From the NCBI GenBank assembly GCA_008477525.1, contig SPDT01000003.1:1240001-1304000 (forward strand): DNA of 64,000 bases, in the 5' to 3' direction. The position numbers were made by a program, and so were the translations under genes. Shown in pieces: positions 54,149 through 63,853 of this stretch. The stretch is from Hypomyces perniciosus (taxonomy: Eukaryota; Ascomycota; Sordariomycetes; Hypocreales; Hypocreaceae). The first letter of the stretch is position 1, and every line of letters starts with the position of its first letter. Under the pieces are notes generated by a model that saw nothing but the letters and a program-made list of their open reading frames with translations, ran no database searches and was not told the DNA's origin.

Positions 54149-57100
54149 GATAAAGTAAACTGCATGTAAGACAAAGCTCATACACATTAGACGAATAATT
54201 CTAGGATCGGAGGCGCCAGGAGAATATTTGGGCCACAAAGAAGCAATTATTATGCACTCATTCAGTTACCTCGCCTGTGATAAATAATACACCGCTGCTT
54301 TCTTTCCCATGTGTGGATTTTATTACCTACCACCATTAATGCCTGGTTAGGCATTAGTCTCTCTAGATAACTTATGTCGCGACGTTTTCGTCCAGCAATG
54401 TACCCCTGAGTATAAGAATGGAAAAATTAAAAGGGGCATTCCATTCGTACACAAAACCTTCCCAGCCTTGTACGGATACAGATTGTCTTACCTCGGGATC
54501 ACATTAAAGTGAGCTTTCTTTTAAATTAATTCTCGCGGACATCTACCTTGGCTCTAGACTCTCGGTGTGCTTCTCACGCCCGTGCAAGGACAAGAAGGAA
54601 GGTCATCATACTATGTTAGTACGACCAGGTTAGATGTTGCTCACGTCCCATAGGGAACTCTGCAAAGCCTCCAAACCAGCTGTGAGATCTTTTACAAGAA
54701 GTATTGCATCCGTTGTGATCCCGGTGGTCCCAGGTTTGTCGGAACCGTTGGTTTGAATGGTCTCCAACGTAACAATCGAGATCGGCAGCAACGGCTTCAC
54801 TTTTTAGTCAGAGCTGGGGCTAAGACCATTATCCTTCTACTCGGTGCTTCGTATATTCGGCTGAATGGTAGCCCCGTGCACATATTATTCGCGCAGTGTA
54901 TTTACATATCTCACTCCGCATAAGGACCAGAACATATTACTTCGTTGTGAACTATTTGTAATTTAAACACAGGCTGTATTTTTATAGACTTTTGACATCG
55001 AGACATGATAGAGAGCCAACTTTTAAGGGCCGTTATAATGCCCTGCCATCCGTTGGAAATTCCAGTACAGAGATCTCTACAAGTATTGCTGTTAATACTA
55101 AGTAGAAGTCCCCTTGCCCATATAAATCATATGAGCTCGAAAACCCTAAGTACTCTTTGTAGTCGTTTTGATCTTCTGCTCTAGGCTGTACAAGTCGGTC
55201 TGCCATGATTCGCCAAATCTTCAAATGCAGTTAGTAATGAGAAGAGAACCCGTTATTCACAGACAACTCAAGCAGACAGGACTTGGGCGCAGACCACCAA
55301 GGATGGTGAGTATCCTAAGACAAATGATTCCGATAGCCGCAAAAAGCAATGAACGTTGTCAGGGGCCAAATCCGACTACGAGTACGTGGTAGCACCGGAC
55401 TGATCCTATGACGCCACAGTCTTAGTTATGCGTGCTTGGCTTACCCCGGTTACTTTAGCTTCTCTACGTGTAAACTACACCTGGGTCTGATTCGTCTTCT
55501 TCGTGCCATTAGATCTCTCGCCATTGTCTTAGCCCACGGATATTGGTGTTGATATCTCTTACCGCGTATGTGACACAACTCTTGGCTAACACTGAGTATA
55601 TTTACAGTTAGCTAATTGTAATCCGGTATCTACGTGGTCAAATTCCGCTTGACGGTCTTGGCTTGTGATCCAGCTAGCTATGCATGCTATGTGAAGATCA
55701 AGTCTGAACGGTTTTTGTCCAGCGAAACGTAGCGAACAGGGTCTAGACCCCTGGCTCCTACCGACCTGTTGCCCAGACGAGGCTGTTGTACCTAGATACA
55801 GAGTGGTCGTAAATAGTAATTTAAAAAAAAGTCTGAACGGTTGTAATAAATACGCGTGTAGGACATTCTAAAAGTAGCTGCTTTGAGGCTTTCCTAACAT
55901 CATCCCTTTATGCAATCATGGATCATCTACACGTGGACCACTCTGGCCAGGCCAATTCCTACAACGATCGACACGTCTTATACAGGAGGAACTGGTATGC
56001 TTGGCATGGCCTTTATTGGTCAGATGGTGTACAAGTCTCATCCGATTCGTCTGTCTCCACATCGTACGCCAACACCTTTCTCCGCAAAAGCCAATAAAGA
56101 AGTGACCAGATTGGATGCACTTATCAAGGACATGCACCCCATCTGCACTGACAACACACATGAAACACTGGATTCCCAGATTGCCGACCTAGCTACTCCG
56201 TACTTTTGGGAGTACCCCGGAGTTTAGCTTTGTTCAATATCCTTTTACCCACAGTTATGCAAACCACTTAACCGAGCGGCTTATTTTAAGAGAGTTCAAA
56301 TCACAAGGCTTAGAAGATAAATTACTGACCTTCCAGCCTTCAGCTATCGGTCCAGCCGAATCTAAACCATATACATTCTGCGAAGTACCAGTTTAAGCTC
56401 CTAGAACTATGCTTATAGCGGTAGTGGTTGTTATCCCACCCAAATTTATGTGGTTTTCGTCATATCTGTTAGACCCAAGCACGGCGCGTATCGATGAAAT
56501 ACCGGTCGATATTGTTGTCAACTTGCTGATTGTGCATTGTGCCGTTAGGACGTGTGGCCGTGTCTACGCCGTCGCAGGTGAGAAGGCTATCAAAATAATG
56601 CTGGCTCAGTTCTTAACGAAGATATATGGACTAACGGTGTGGGTAACTAAGCTTGTCTATCCCTGACTGGACGTGTCCACGTTATAGGCAAAAGATGCCT
56701 TCACAGGCAAGAGATGTTGAAAATGAATCAGTAGATGAAGGGTATTTTAATGCCTGTTGTAATACAACCAACTATCTCATCACCATCTCATTCCACTGGT
56801 CTCATTGCTTCAAATAGCCGTGGCCTTATCATTATATTATACGAACAGAAAAACTAACAGTCTAGCAAACCTTCCTAGCCTTCATAAGCCATACTCTCTG
56901 CTCTAAACCACACTGCGGCATCTCCTCATGCCAGGACCAACCATTTCTCATGTGGGTGCCAATACTTGGCCCACCCTTCCCCCAAATAGAGTACTGTTAC
57001 GTGTCCCTCGAATAATATAAGGATTCCATACTAGACGATGCATTACCTCCAGTCCATGATGGGGAGCACATACCACTTGATAGGTCGGTTGAAGACTGCA

Positions 57101-57414
57101 TTACACTGCCTGAACAGCTGTCATGCTGCGGTTGGAACTGATTCGAAATTGGATGTTGTACAGCACCGCACGCCTTCAGCTGCAAGGTCTGTACATTTTC
57201 ATTCGCTGGCCTTGTGAAATGATTCGACAGGAGTATTGGAACTGAAACATTGTGGATACAACACGCCTAACTGATGGTTAGGCAGAAAACCACTATAGAA
57301 TGCATCCCTATATCCGTTCAACCGGCAATATATTAAGACAGATATGCCCCCGATCAATCTATTTGTCGAAGCCTAACCCAAACCACTGATCAAAAATCTA
57401 CGGACTGACCGAGT
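54149..57414. other. 3.3-kb gene-poor segment
   Basis: The sequence has even composition and no recognisable domain. Plus-strand frames at 55910-56227 (105 codons) and 56409-56666 (85 codons, hydrophobic start) and a minus frame at 57185-56997 show no motif, and the first contains a TACTCCGTA box (56194), which in this window never falls in a supported exon. An 8-bp inverted repeat (TAATGCCT-GGTT-AGGCATTA, 54337-54356) lies in the 3' region of MCU. Confidence 0.4.
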
Positions 57415-58299
57415 ATGGCGTCGACCTTTATCCTCACCAGCGCTCCTCTGTTGCTAAGCCAAGTCCAGCTGGCCAGCTTCGTCCCTGATATCAGCCAGCC
57501 GTATGCCGACTCCAAGCGACCATATAGAGTATCGCAGTCAGATTACTCTATCCAACAAGACACTGACTTCGCAGAGCTCGTCAGTACCTCATCCAACAAC
57601 TTACTACAAATTCTAGCCACCAAATTCGCAGGCCTCCTAGTGCAGCGAGAGAACAATAGCACGTTCCAGGTGGAGGCTGAGAGTGGCAGTGTGTACACAC
57701 TCGACAATCCTGATGAACTATTCACCAGCATCCTCGAAAGCGATCAGCACGGGAATGAGGCCAAGCAGTGGCTCGAGAAATGGAAGCGACGGGGGCTGGC
57801 ACCACGCTTCGTTGTCGGCTACCGAACTTTCGTAAATGCAAGACTCGCACACACAAAACGCACGTCACAAAACAGTGACGCAAGTACGACTGTACCTCTC
57901 AGTGCTATTCATGTGAACAGTCTCCCTATCGGCATGGCCGAGATCAAACTTGGAGCGATGTACAAAACGAACAGTGAGACTCAGAGGCACGCTACGATAT
58001 CTGGCGAGAGAATCTATGCTGTCGCGTACCGGAAGATCAGGGTAATGGCTCGTAAAGGGGTTGTCGCCATGACCGTCGACGTCAAGACCAAATGGGAGTC
58101 CTTTTCTGGCTCACGGGGTGACAGCGGGGATGAGGACATATATCTCGAGGCCTACATGTCAGACACCGACGACGATGAGGACTGCGAGATCTTTGTAATT
58201 GATTCAATGCAGGGGGGAAGCAGGGATTCCGTGCGAATTGGCCTTCTCGGCGATGATTCAGATGAAAGTGAAGATTCTGAGGCTGACGAGTACATGTAG
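57415..58299 (+). CDS. Gasdermin-like protein (candidate pore-forming cell-death effector)
   Basis: A single exon of 294 residues. No signal peptide. The N-terminal part reads like fungal gasdermins of the RCD-1/HET-Q1 group: LTSAPLLLSQVQLASFVPDI, SQPYADSKRPYRVSQSDYS, NLLQILATKFAGLL, VYTLDNPDELF. A middle strand pair (RFVVGYRTFVNARL, residues 131-144) is of the kind gasdermins have. Basic residues cluster at 119-126 (WLEKWKRR) and 206-214 (RKIRVMARK), which could bind acidic lipids. From about residue 230 the chain turns Ser/Asp/Glu-rich and ends in a strongly acidic tail (280-294), a plausible inhibitory end removed by cleavage. The tail-to-tail neighbour is a caspase-like protease, the arrangement known for fungal gasdermins with proteases. 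The family call rests on pattern memory and context; an uncharacterised fungal family is the alternative. Confidence 0.6.
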   Translation: MASTFILTSAPLLLSQVQLASFVPDISQPYADSKRPYRVSQSDYSIQQDTDFAELVSTSSNNLLQILATKFAGLLVQRENNSTFQVEAESGSVYTLDNPDELFTSILESDQHGNEAKQWLEKWKRRGLAPRFVVGYRTFVNARLAHTKRTSQNSDASTTVPLSAIHVNSLPIGMAEIKLGAMYKTNSETQRHATISGERIYAVAYRKIRVMARKGVVAMTVDVKTKWESFSGSRGDSGDEDIYLEAYMSDTDDDEDCEIFVIDSMQGGSRDSVRIGLLGDDSDESEDSEADEYM

Positions 58300-58458
58300 G
58301 GGAACTGAATGTTGGAAGCACATCTTTCCGTTATAGCACGCTGCTCATGGGATGGATATTTCATTGCCATAGGTCATAGGTCATATGTCATATCGTTTTC
58401 ATACCATTTATTACCGCCAAAACACTTCTATCAGAGAACGTAATTCGCTACAATCCTG
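58300..58458. other. Convergent 3' region of the gasdermin-like/caspase-like pair
   Basis: Only 159 bp separate the two stop codons, so the transcripts probably overlap at their 3' ends. It contains a short GGTCATAGGTCATATGTCATA repeat (58370-58392). Confidence 0.6.
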
Positions 58459-60681
58459 CTAGGACGGAGTGGTGTGAACCTGCAAGTCCAGCTTCGTCCA
58501 CAGCTCCCTAGTCTGTGATTTCTTCCGTGCTCCTACACTAGAACGTTCCTTCTTCGCTTTGCAATTCCTTGTTGTGATAATGTTGTCGTCGGCATCTTCC
58601 TGCAAGGCGGGCTCTATCAGCGGTTCGATAGGGACCAAATTTGGATCCGCCGGAATATCAGGCAGAAGCAGCTCGTCCCATGTAGGCGTGTAATCACCAA
58701 CGTAGACATACGCCCTGAAGAGATCATGTATGTCAGGTGGATCATCTTGTTGTGCTCCATCCGGGATACACATGGTCAAGCTGCAGATTTGTGCCTGCCC
58801 TTCACCCGACATAATATGGGATGTTGGTTGTCCGTCCTCGGGATAGACTCTTTCGATCCCCCAAGTAGCGTTGAAGATGAAGATGGCGATGTGGACGTTG
58901 GTAGCTTCACTCTTGTTGATGAACCGGATTGCCACGTCCTGGTTGTCCCTTATCTCGTATGCCCCCGCTGATGGTGGCAAAGCATTGTGGTTTTCGTCAA
59001 GAAGTTCAAATATATAATTGTCAGGGCTTAGGTCGTGTGATGGCTTCCCATAATGGAGGTCCTTCGGGGCCTTGAATCGGGCAAGGTGATTCATCATATG
59101 CGCGATCTTGGCTCCGGCATATCTGTCATCAATAGATATTGCTGGTACTCGGGGCACCCTCTTGTCTTGATTGTCTCGAATCTCAAGGGCGCCGTTGTTG
59201 AGCGAAACCATGAAGTTGCAAGTGGGACTGATGGTGCTGTTGAGCATGGAGCATGTTGAAAATCTTGGAGTCTCCATGATCTTATTCTCTAGCTCAGTGA
59301 TGACAGATCGGAATTCATCAGCATTCTCGTCTGCGGGTAGAGACGGAAGTTTCACAAGCTGTGTGGATGGAAACCACCAGACATCGAGGACCAGCAGACT
59401 GCCCTCCTTGATCACATCGTCCGGCAGCTCATCCGGATAGATCAGAGTCGCCTCAGACTGGAACGTAAACGTTTGACTGATGCGTACCTTGGGGGCTGTT
59501 GTCGTGGCTTCAGCGCAAGGCTCACCTGGCATCGTTACTGTTGGATTTGGGCCTGGGATCTCCGTGGGATCCTCGATGCACTTGTAGATAGCACCCACAG
59601 TCACGCCCTGTGCGGCTCCCACGTTGAGGTGGAAACGTTTGGTGTTGGAACCAGCCGTTGATAAGACCTTGACAACATAGCAGGTGGCATGTTGGATGAA
59701 TTTCTGGTCACCAAAGAACTCATAGAAACTGTCACCGTGGAGGACAGGAGTCTGCGGTGATACCAGGTCCATTGTCTTGATCTGTGACTTGACATGCTGT
59801 GCAAGCTTTGCGTATGTGGGACGATATTTGCCAGACTGGGCACTAACGAGATGCAGCATCCAATGCGTTAGGATGCCGTTCTTTTCTTTTCCTTTGAAAG
59901 CGTACTCTCCCGCTCTCTGGTTCAGTTGGCACGCTGTGAGTACTGTGCACCCTTCGGGGTTTGAAAGCCAAGATCGCTTCACACTCGCATTTCTCCCCCC
60001 GGAATGCGAATCTTCATCGGTGTAGGTATCATTCTCTTGCAGATCATGAGCTTCTGCTGCTGCCGACGCAGCAGCAGCTTCGTCACTGTCGAGGAATGAC
60101 TCATCGGGTGCACCATCTTTGGAAGTCCGTAGTGTGATGCCGTCGTCGTTTCGGAATCCGTTGCCCGAGTAGCAGCTGTCAAGGGTTATGCTAACCCGAA
60201 CCTTTTTTGTCTCGACCAGGTTCCTAACCCAGACTCCGAGCTGGAAACCTGTAAGATATGCACCGCCATTCATCACGTCGGTAAGAGCCAGGGCTGTTCC
60301 GGTTATGGCGTCACCAGCAGTCTCTTCAGAGTCTTCGAGTTTCTTGCGCAAGATCCCGTGGCCAGAATAGTGAATGTGGACGAGGTCTCCTGGTTTGACC
60401 TTTTGAGTGATGGTCTCCAACTTTCTCTTGATGTTATTGAAAGTTGGCCAGGTCGTTTCATCCGTTTCGGCTGGTTTATTGCTGTTATTCTTGCCGTCAT
60501 GCGAAGCCGTAAGTTTCTCGATGTTCTGCACGCAAATCTTTTTTAGGTACTTTTCGATCATGGAGACATCGCGTACGCATCCTTTGAGATCATCGAAGTG
60601 GACATGTCTTTTATCCCCCTGAAAGTAGAAGTCGACTCCGATCAGAAGCGCCCATTTGTTTGACATCTCGTCATGCGTCAA
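58459..60681 (-). CDS. Caspase-like cysteine protease (C14 family) with C-terminal beta-rich region
   Basis: A single exon of 740 residues. The p20-like core has NKWALLIGVDFYF, LKGCVRDVSMIEKYLK, HIHYSGHG with catalytic His108, and ITLDSCYSG with catalytic Cys170. Between Cys170 and the p10-like part (SWLSNPEGCTVLTACQLNQR, ILTHWMLHLVSAQSGKYRPT) lies an acidic, Ala-rich loop (about 185-235) that could be a self-processing site. The region after residue 340 is beta-rich and resembles DUF4384-type sheets (VHIAIFIFNATWGIERVYPE). It contains a repeated phrase, EIRDNQDKRV and EIRDNQDVAI, about 90 residues apart. No death-fold, NB-ARC, NACHT or WD domain is attached, so a sensor, if any, is a separate protein. 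The likely substrate is the gasdermin-like neighbour. The hAT copy 2 begins 409 bp upstream of the start codon. Confidence 0.88.
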   Translation of the reverse strand: MTHDEMSNKWALLIGVDFYFQGDKRHVHFDDLKGCVRDVSMIEKYLKKICVQNIEKLTASHDGKNNSNKPAETDETTWPTFNNIKRKLETITQKVKPGDLVHIHYSGHGILRKKLEDSEETAGDAITGTALALTDVMNGGAYLTGFQLGVWVRNLVETKKVRVSITLDSCYSGNGFRNDDGITLRTSKDGAPDESFLDSDEAAAASAAAEAHDLQENDTYTDEDSHSGGRNASVKRSWLSNPEGCTVLTACQLNQRAGEYAFKGKEKNGILTHWMLHLVSAQSGKYRPTYAKLAQHVKSQIKTMDLVSPQTPVLHGDSFYEFFGDQKFIQHATCYVVKVLSTAGSNTKRFHLNVGAAQGVTVGAIYKCIEDPTEIPGPNPTVTMPGEPCAEATTTAPKVRISQTFTFQSEATLIYPDELPDDVIKEGSLLVLDVWWFPSTQLVKLPSLPADENADEFRSVITELENKIMETPRFSTCSMLNSTISPTCNFMVSLNNGALEIRDNQDKRVPRVPAISIDDRYAGAKIAHMMNHLARFKAPKDLHYGKPSHDLSPDNYIFELLDENHNALPPSAGAYEIRDNQDVAIRFINKSEATNVHIAIFIFNATWGIERVYPEDGQPTSHIMSGEGQAQICSLTMCIPDGAQQDDPPDIHDLFRAYVYVGDYTPTWDELLLPDIPADPNLVPIEPLIEPALQEDADDNIITTRNCKAKKERSSVGARKKSQTRELWTKLDLQVHTTPS

Positions 60682-61081
60682 CAGTTGTGAGAAATCGGTG
60701 TTGGTTCCATGAACCGGAAACAGAGGCGAAGTGTGTTTTCATAGAGCCACAGACACTCTAAAATTTATGTGCCTATACAAACAAGTTGGAGGGATTTGTA
60801 GTTGCCTTGAAGCGTCAACGACACCATTCCGCCAAACACTTGGCCGCCTTTCGGGTTCGGTGAGAATTGTGAGCCACTTAAAATTATCTTTCGGTCAATG
60901 ACCTCCTATCACATATCTCAAGTAACATCAAATGTGAAATGCTTGCTAAGCAGCGGCTCCGGAACGAATAATATACGCAAATACAATAGTAACTGTGACG
61001 CCACTGCGTGGCTGCCCAACCTCCCATCACTCTGAGTGACCTGTAAGGCAAAGTGTCTCAGGTGACCTTAATGGAGCTTGA
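60682..61081. other. Promoter region of the caspase-like gene
   Basis: About 400 bp from the ATG to the hAT target site. No coding frame. Any promoter element beyond 409 bp from the start has been moved 2.76 kb away by the transposon insertion. Confidence 0.5.
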
Positions 61082-63853
61082 CTCACAGCCAGTGCTGCAT
61101 AGACACGCTATGAAACTGAAACTGGGGTGAGTTTCAGTTTCATGAAACCGGACGCCAGTATAGTTTCAGTTTCATATGAAACCGGTTTCAGTTTCATATG
61201 AATCAATATCTAATTCCTTTGTTGTTTCCCCCCTCTCTTTGGCAAGCTCCGAGACACCTTACCACTAGGCACTCAAAGATGTCTGGCATTGCCTGCCTAC
61301 CTATGCTACCAATTCGCCAGGCTCGCCATCGCTTTCTTCCCCCTTGCCCATCTCTATATCTTCTTGGAGTATCCTTACAGCCGCGTCGATATCATCCACT
61401 CCCCTAAACACCCCTGCAAGAAGCGGCCTGCTTTTTCCCTTTGGAACACTTATCCAGCTTTTAATGCACTCACATGCCTCTACCATTTTGGCAGACATGC
61501 TACTTCTATCCCATGTAACCTGCCGTCTTGCGCCTGAGAAAATTCGCTCTGCTTCCGTAGACATCGGAGGGATGCAGAATATGTCAATGGCCATACGGCA
61601 GAGGAGGGGAAAATTCTCTCGCTGGGTCGGTTCAAGCCACCACTGTAAGGCCGTTTGTTGTCCAATCCCAACTTGTGAGCCCTGCGAAGTATCGTCAAAA
61701 CCTGGCCATTAGGTAGAAGGCTTCAAATTACTTACATAAATAAAGCGGTCGAATTCATCCTTCACCTCGCTCGCTGTGCTGTACACCTTCTGCCTCCAGC
61801 GATCGAACTCGTCGAGTTCTTGCCCTTTCTCCTGTTGTTGATCTTGGAGCTGGTAGCTCTTGTACTCTGTGGACCAAATCTTTCTGACAGACTTCACGGC
61901 ATTGCTAACCCAAGCTGGGTTTCTCTTCCACTGCTCACTCAGATAGCTCTTTCGGAGTGCTGGGTGGAGGAGGATACCGGCCACGTACACGGGGGCCTGC
62001 TCGGTAAGCTGGTAATACTTCTCGAACTTTAGCCAAGCCACGTGAAAGCGAGCGTAGAAGCGTGGGTTACTGAAAGCCTTGTCTTTAGCCTGCGTGAAGT
62101 GATGATGGAGGAAATCCATATGAGATAGAACTTCATCGAGTGTGTTCTCCCGGCCTTGGCGTACCGAGATCTGGTGAAATGGTTGTAGAAACGCATGGAT
62201 GTCTCGGAGCTCGTTCCAGTCGTTGTGGTCTAGTGCATCTTTCTCGATCTTGGCATGATTTTCTTGAATCCAATCCATGAACTTTGCCCGCCTCTCAATT
62301 GCCACGTCAATAAGACGAAACCATGAATTCCAGCGTGTATCATTGTCCCTCGGCAAGGCCCTGCCAATCTTGGCCTTGAAGTCGTTGCAGATGCTGGTAG
62401 AGCTCCTTGAATACATGCACAAGTTGTGGAGCTTCCCCAGAACATTAAACTCCCGCCAGTCCTCGGTGGCTTGTGCCTTCGTAATGACGCCCCCTTCTTC
62501 TTTTTCGGATAGCCTGCACAGTCGCTCATACGCCTCGTCAATCCCCTCTTGCTCATCCCCCTGAATCTTCTTTGCCTTACTCCGAAAGAGGAAGGCTTGA
62601 ACGATGAGGTTCATGATGTGGCCACTGCAGCGTAGTCGCCTGGCAACCGGATCTAAACCATCAATCTCTTTTGCGATATCGTCAAGCATAGTATCGTTGG
62701 CATCGTGATTATCCATCGTAAAGTAGCCAACCTTTCCGCTGAGGTTGTACTCTTCGACAACATCCAGGAAAGCCTTGGCTTGCAATTTCCCGTTGTGGCT
62801 TCCTTTGAACTCGCGCAGTGACAATAACGCTTGAGCGACTTCTCTCGTCTCCGCATCTACAAAATGGACCACGATTGCCTGGTATGCCGCCTTCTGTTCC
62901 GATGAGGTCCACATGTCAATGGTGAAGTGAACCATGGATGAGAGAGAATTATGAAGCTTCTTGACGAGGCCTTGTTTGTGTTGAGCGAAAGTCTTTTCGA
63001 GAAGCTTCGGCACCGCACTGCGGCTGCGTAGGAGGACGTCCCGGGCCATATAGTTACAGCAGAGTATAACAGCATGAAACTCGGGGTATTCGATGAATGT
63101 GTGGGCGATATTGCGAACCGCAAGAAGCCTGGCGAGTGCTTCCTCGAATGCAGGAATATTAATGGCATTTGCCAAATATTTTTCCTCATTAAGGTCTCGA
63201 TTGGCTTGACGTTCCTCCTGCCTTCCAAACAAATCCGTAATGGTGCCATGTTGCCGCTTCTTCAGATCCGACCTTTCTACACGCTCTATAACCCGGATGC
63301 CATGAAAGTCCCGCAGGTGCTTGCGGGCTCGGCTCAGGTTCGTCGTTACCGAATTAGGCTTTTTCGTGGAGTTGCAGTGCTTGCAGTACCAAATTTCGTG
63401 GTATGAGGTATCGCGAGCTTTCTCCCCTCTCTCTTCATAAGGGTCACGCGCCTCGTTCCAGGTGCTTTTGTTTGTACGGCCTTTGGCGCGCTTGCTAGCC
63501 CGATCAGAGGGAGAACGATGCAATGCGCGCTTGGCGGGAACGGGAGAGTCAGGCGAAGCAGGTCCCAAGACCTCGTCAGAAAGCCCCGATAACAAGGGAG
63601 CGGGAGAAGCTGATGACATATTTACTGTTAGCAAGTTTCTAACTGCGTTGAAGGCATTTGGTTTGTGAAATTTTCTTGGTTAAGTACTAAGATATTTGGG
63701 TCTCATCGGGCGTATATGAAACATATGAAACCGACTGAAACATATGAAACTGGGAGAGTTACAGTTTCATATGAAACTGGGTCCAGGGACTGTTTCAGTT
63801 TCATATGAAACAGTATGAAACAACACGCGTGGCTATACAGCACTGCTCACAGC
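61082..63853 (-). mobile_element. hAT DNA transposon, copy 2 (2,756 bp) with perfect 8-bp target-site duplication
   Basis: The element proper is 61090-63845, with the same terminal inverted repeats and subterminal palindromes as copy 1. The target-site duplication CTCACAGC is exact at 61082-61089 and 63846-63853, the 8-bp length typical of hAT. This marks a simple and recent insertion. Orientation is the same as in copy 1, so the two form a 2.76-kb direct repeat with 42.6 kb between them. Confidence 0.97.
61301..63634 (-). CDS. hAT-family transposase, copy 2
   Basis: Exons 63634-61736 and 61681-61301 with the same 54-nt phase-0 intron as copy 1 give the same 759-residue protein: BED zinc finger (WYCKHCNSTKKPNS), RNase H-like core, and hAT dimerisation region in exon 2 (FCIPPMSTEAERIFSGARRQ). 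No stop, frameshift or substitution separates the two transposases, so this copy too is potentially active and may act on both. If exon 2 were not spliced on, the 641-residue unspliced product would lack the dimerisation region and could act as a repressor. Confidence 0.94.

Noticed and set aside
55910..56666. Two small plus-strand genes in the region before the gasdermin-like gene
   Set aside because: No motifs, unremarkable codon use, and one contains the TACTCCGTA box, which otherwise avoids exons.
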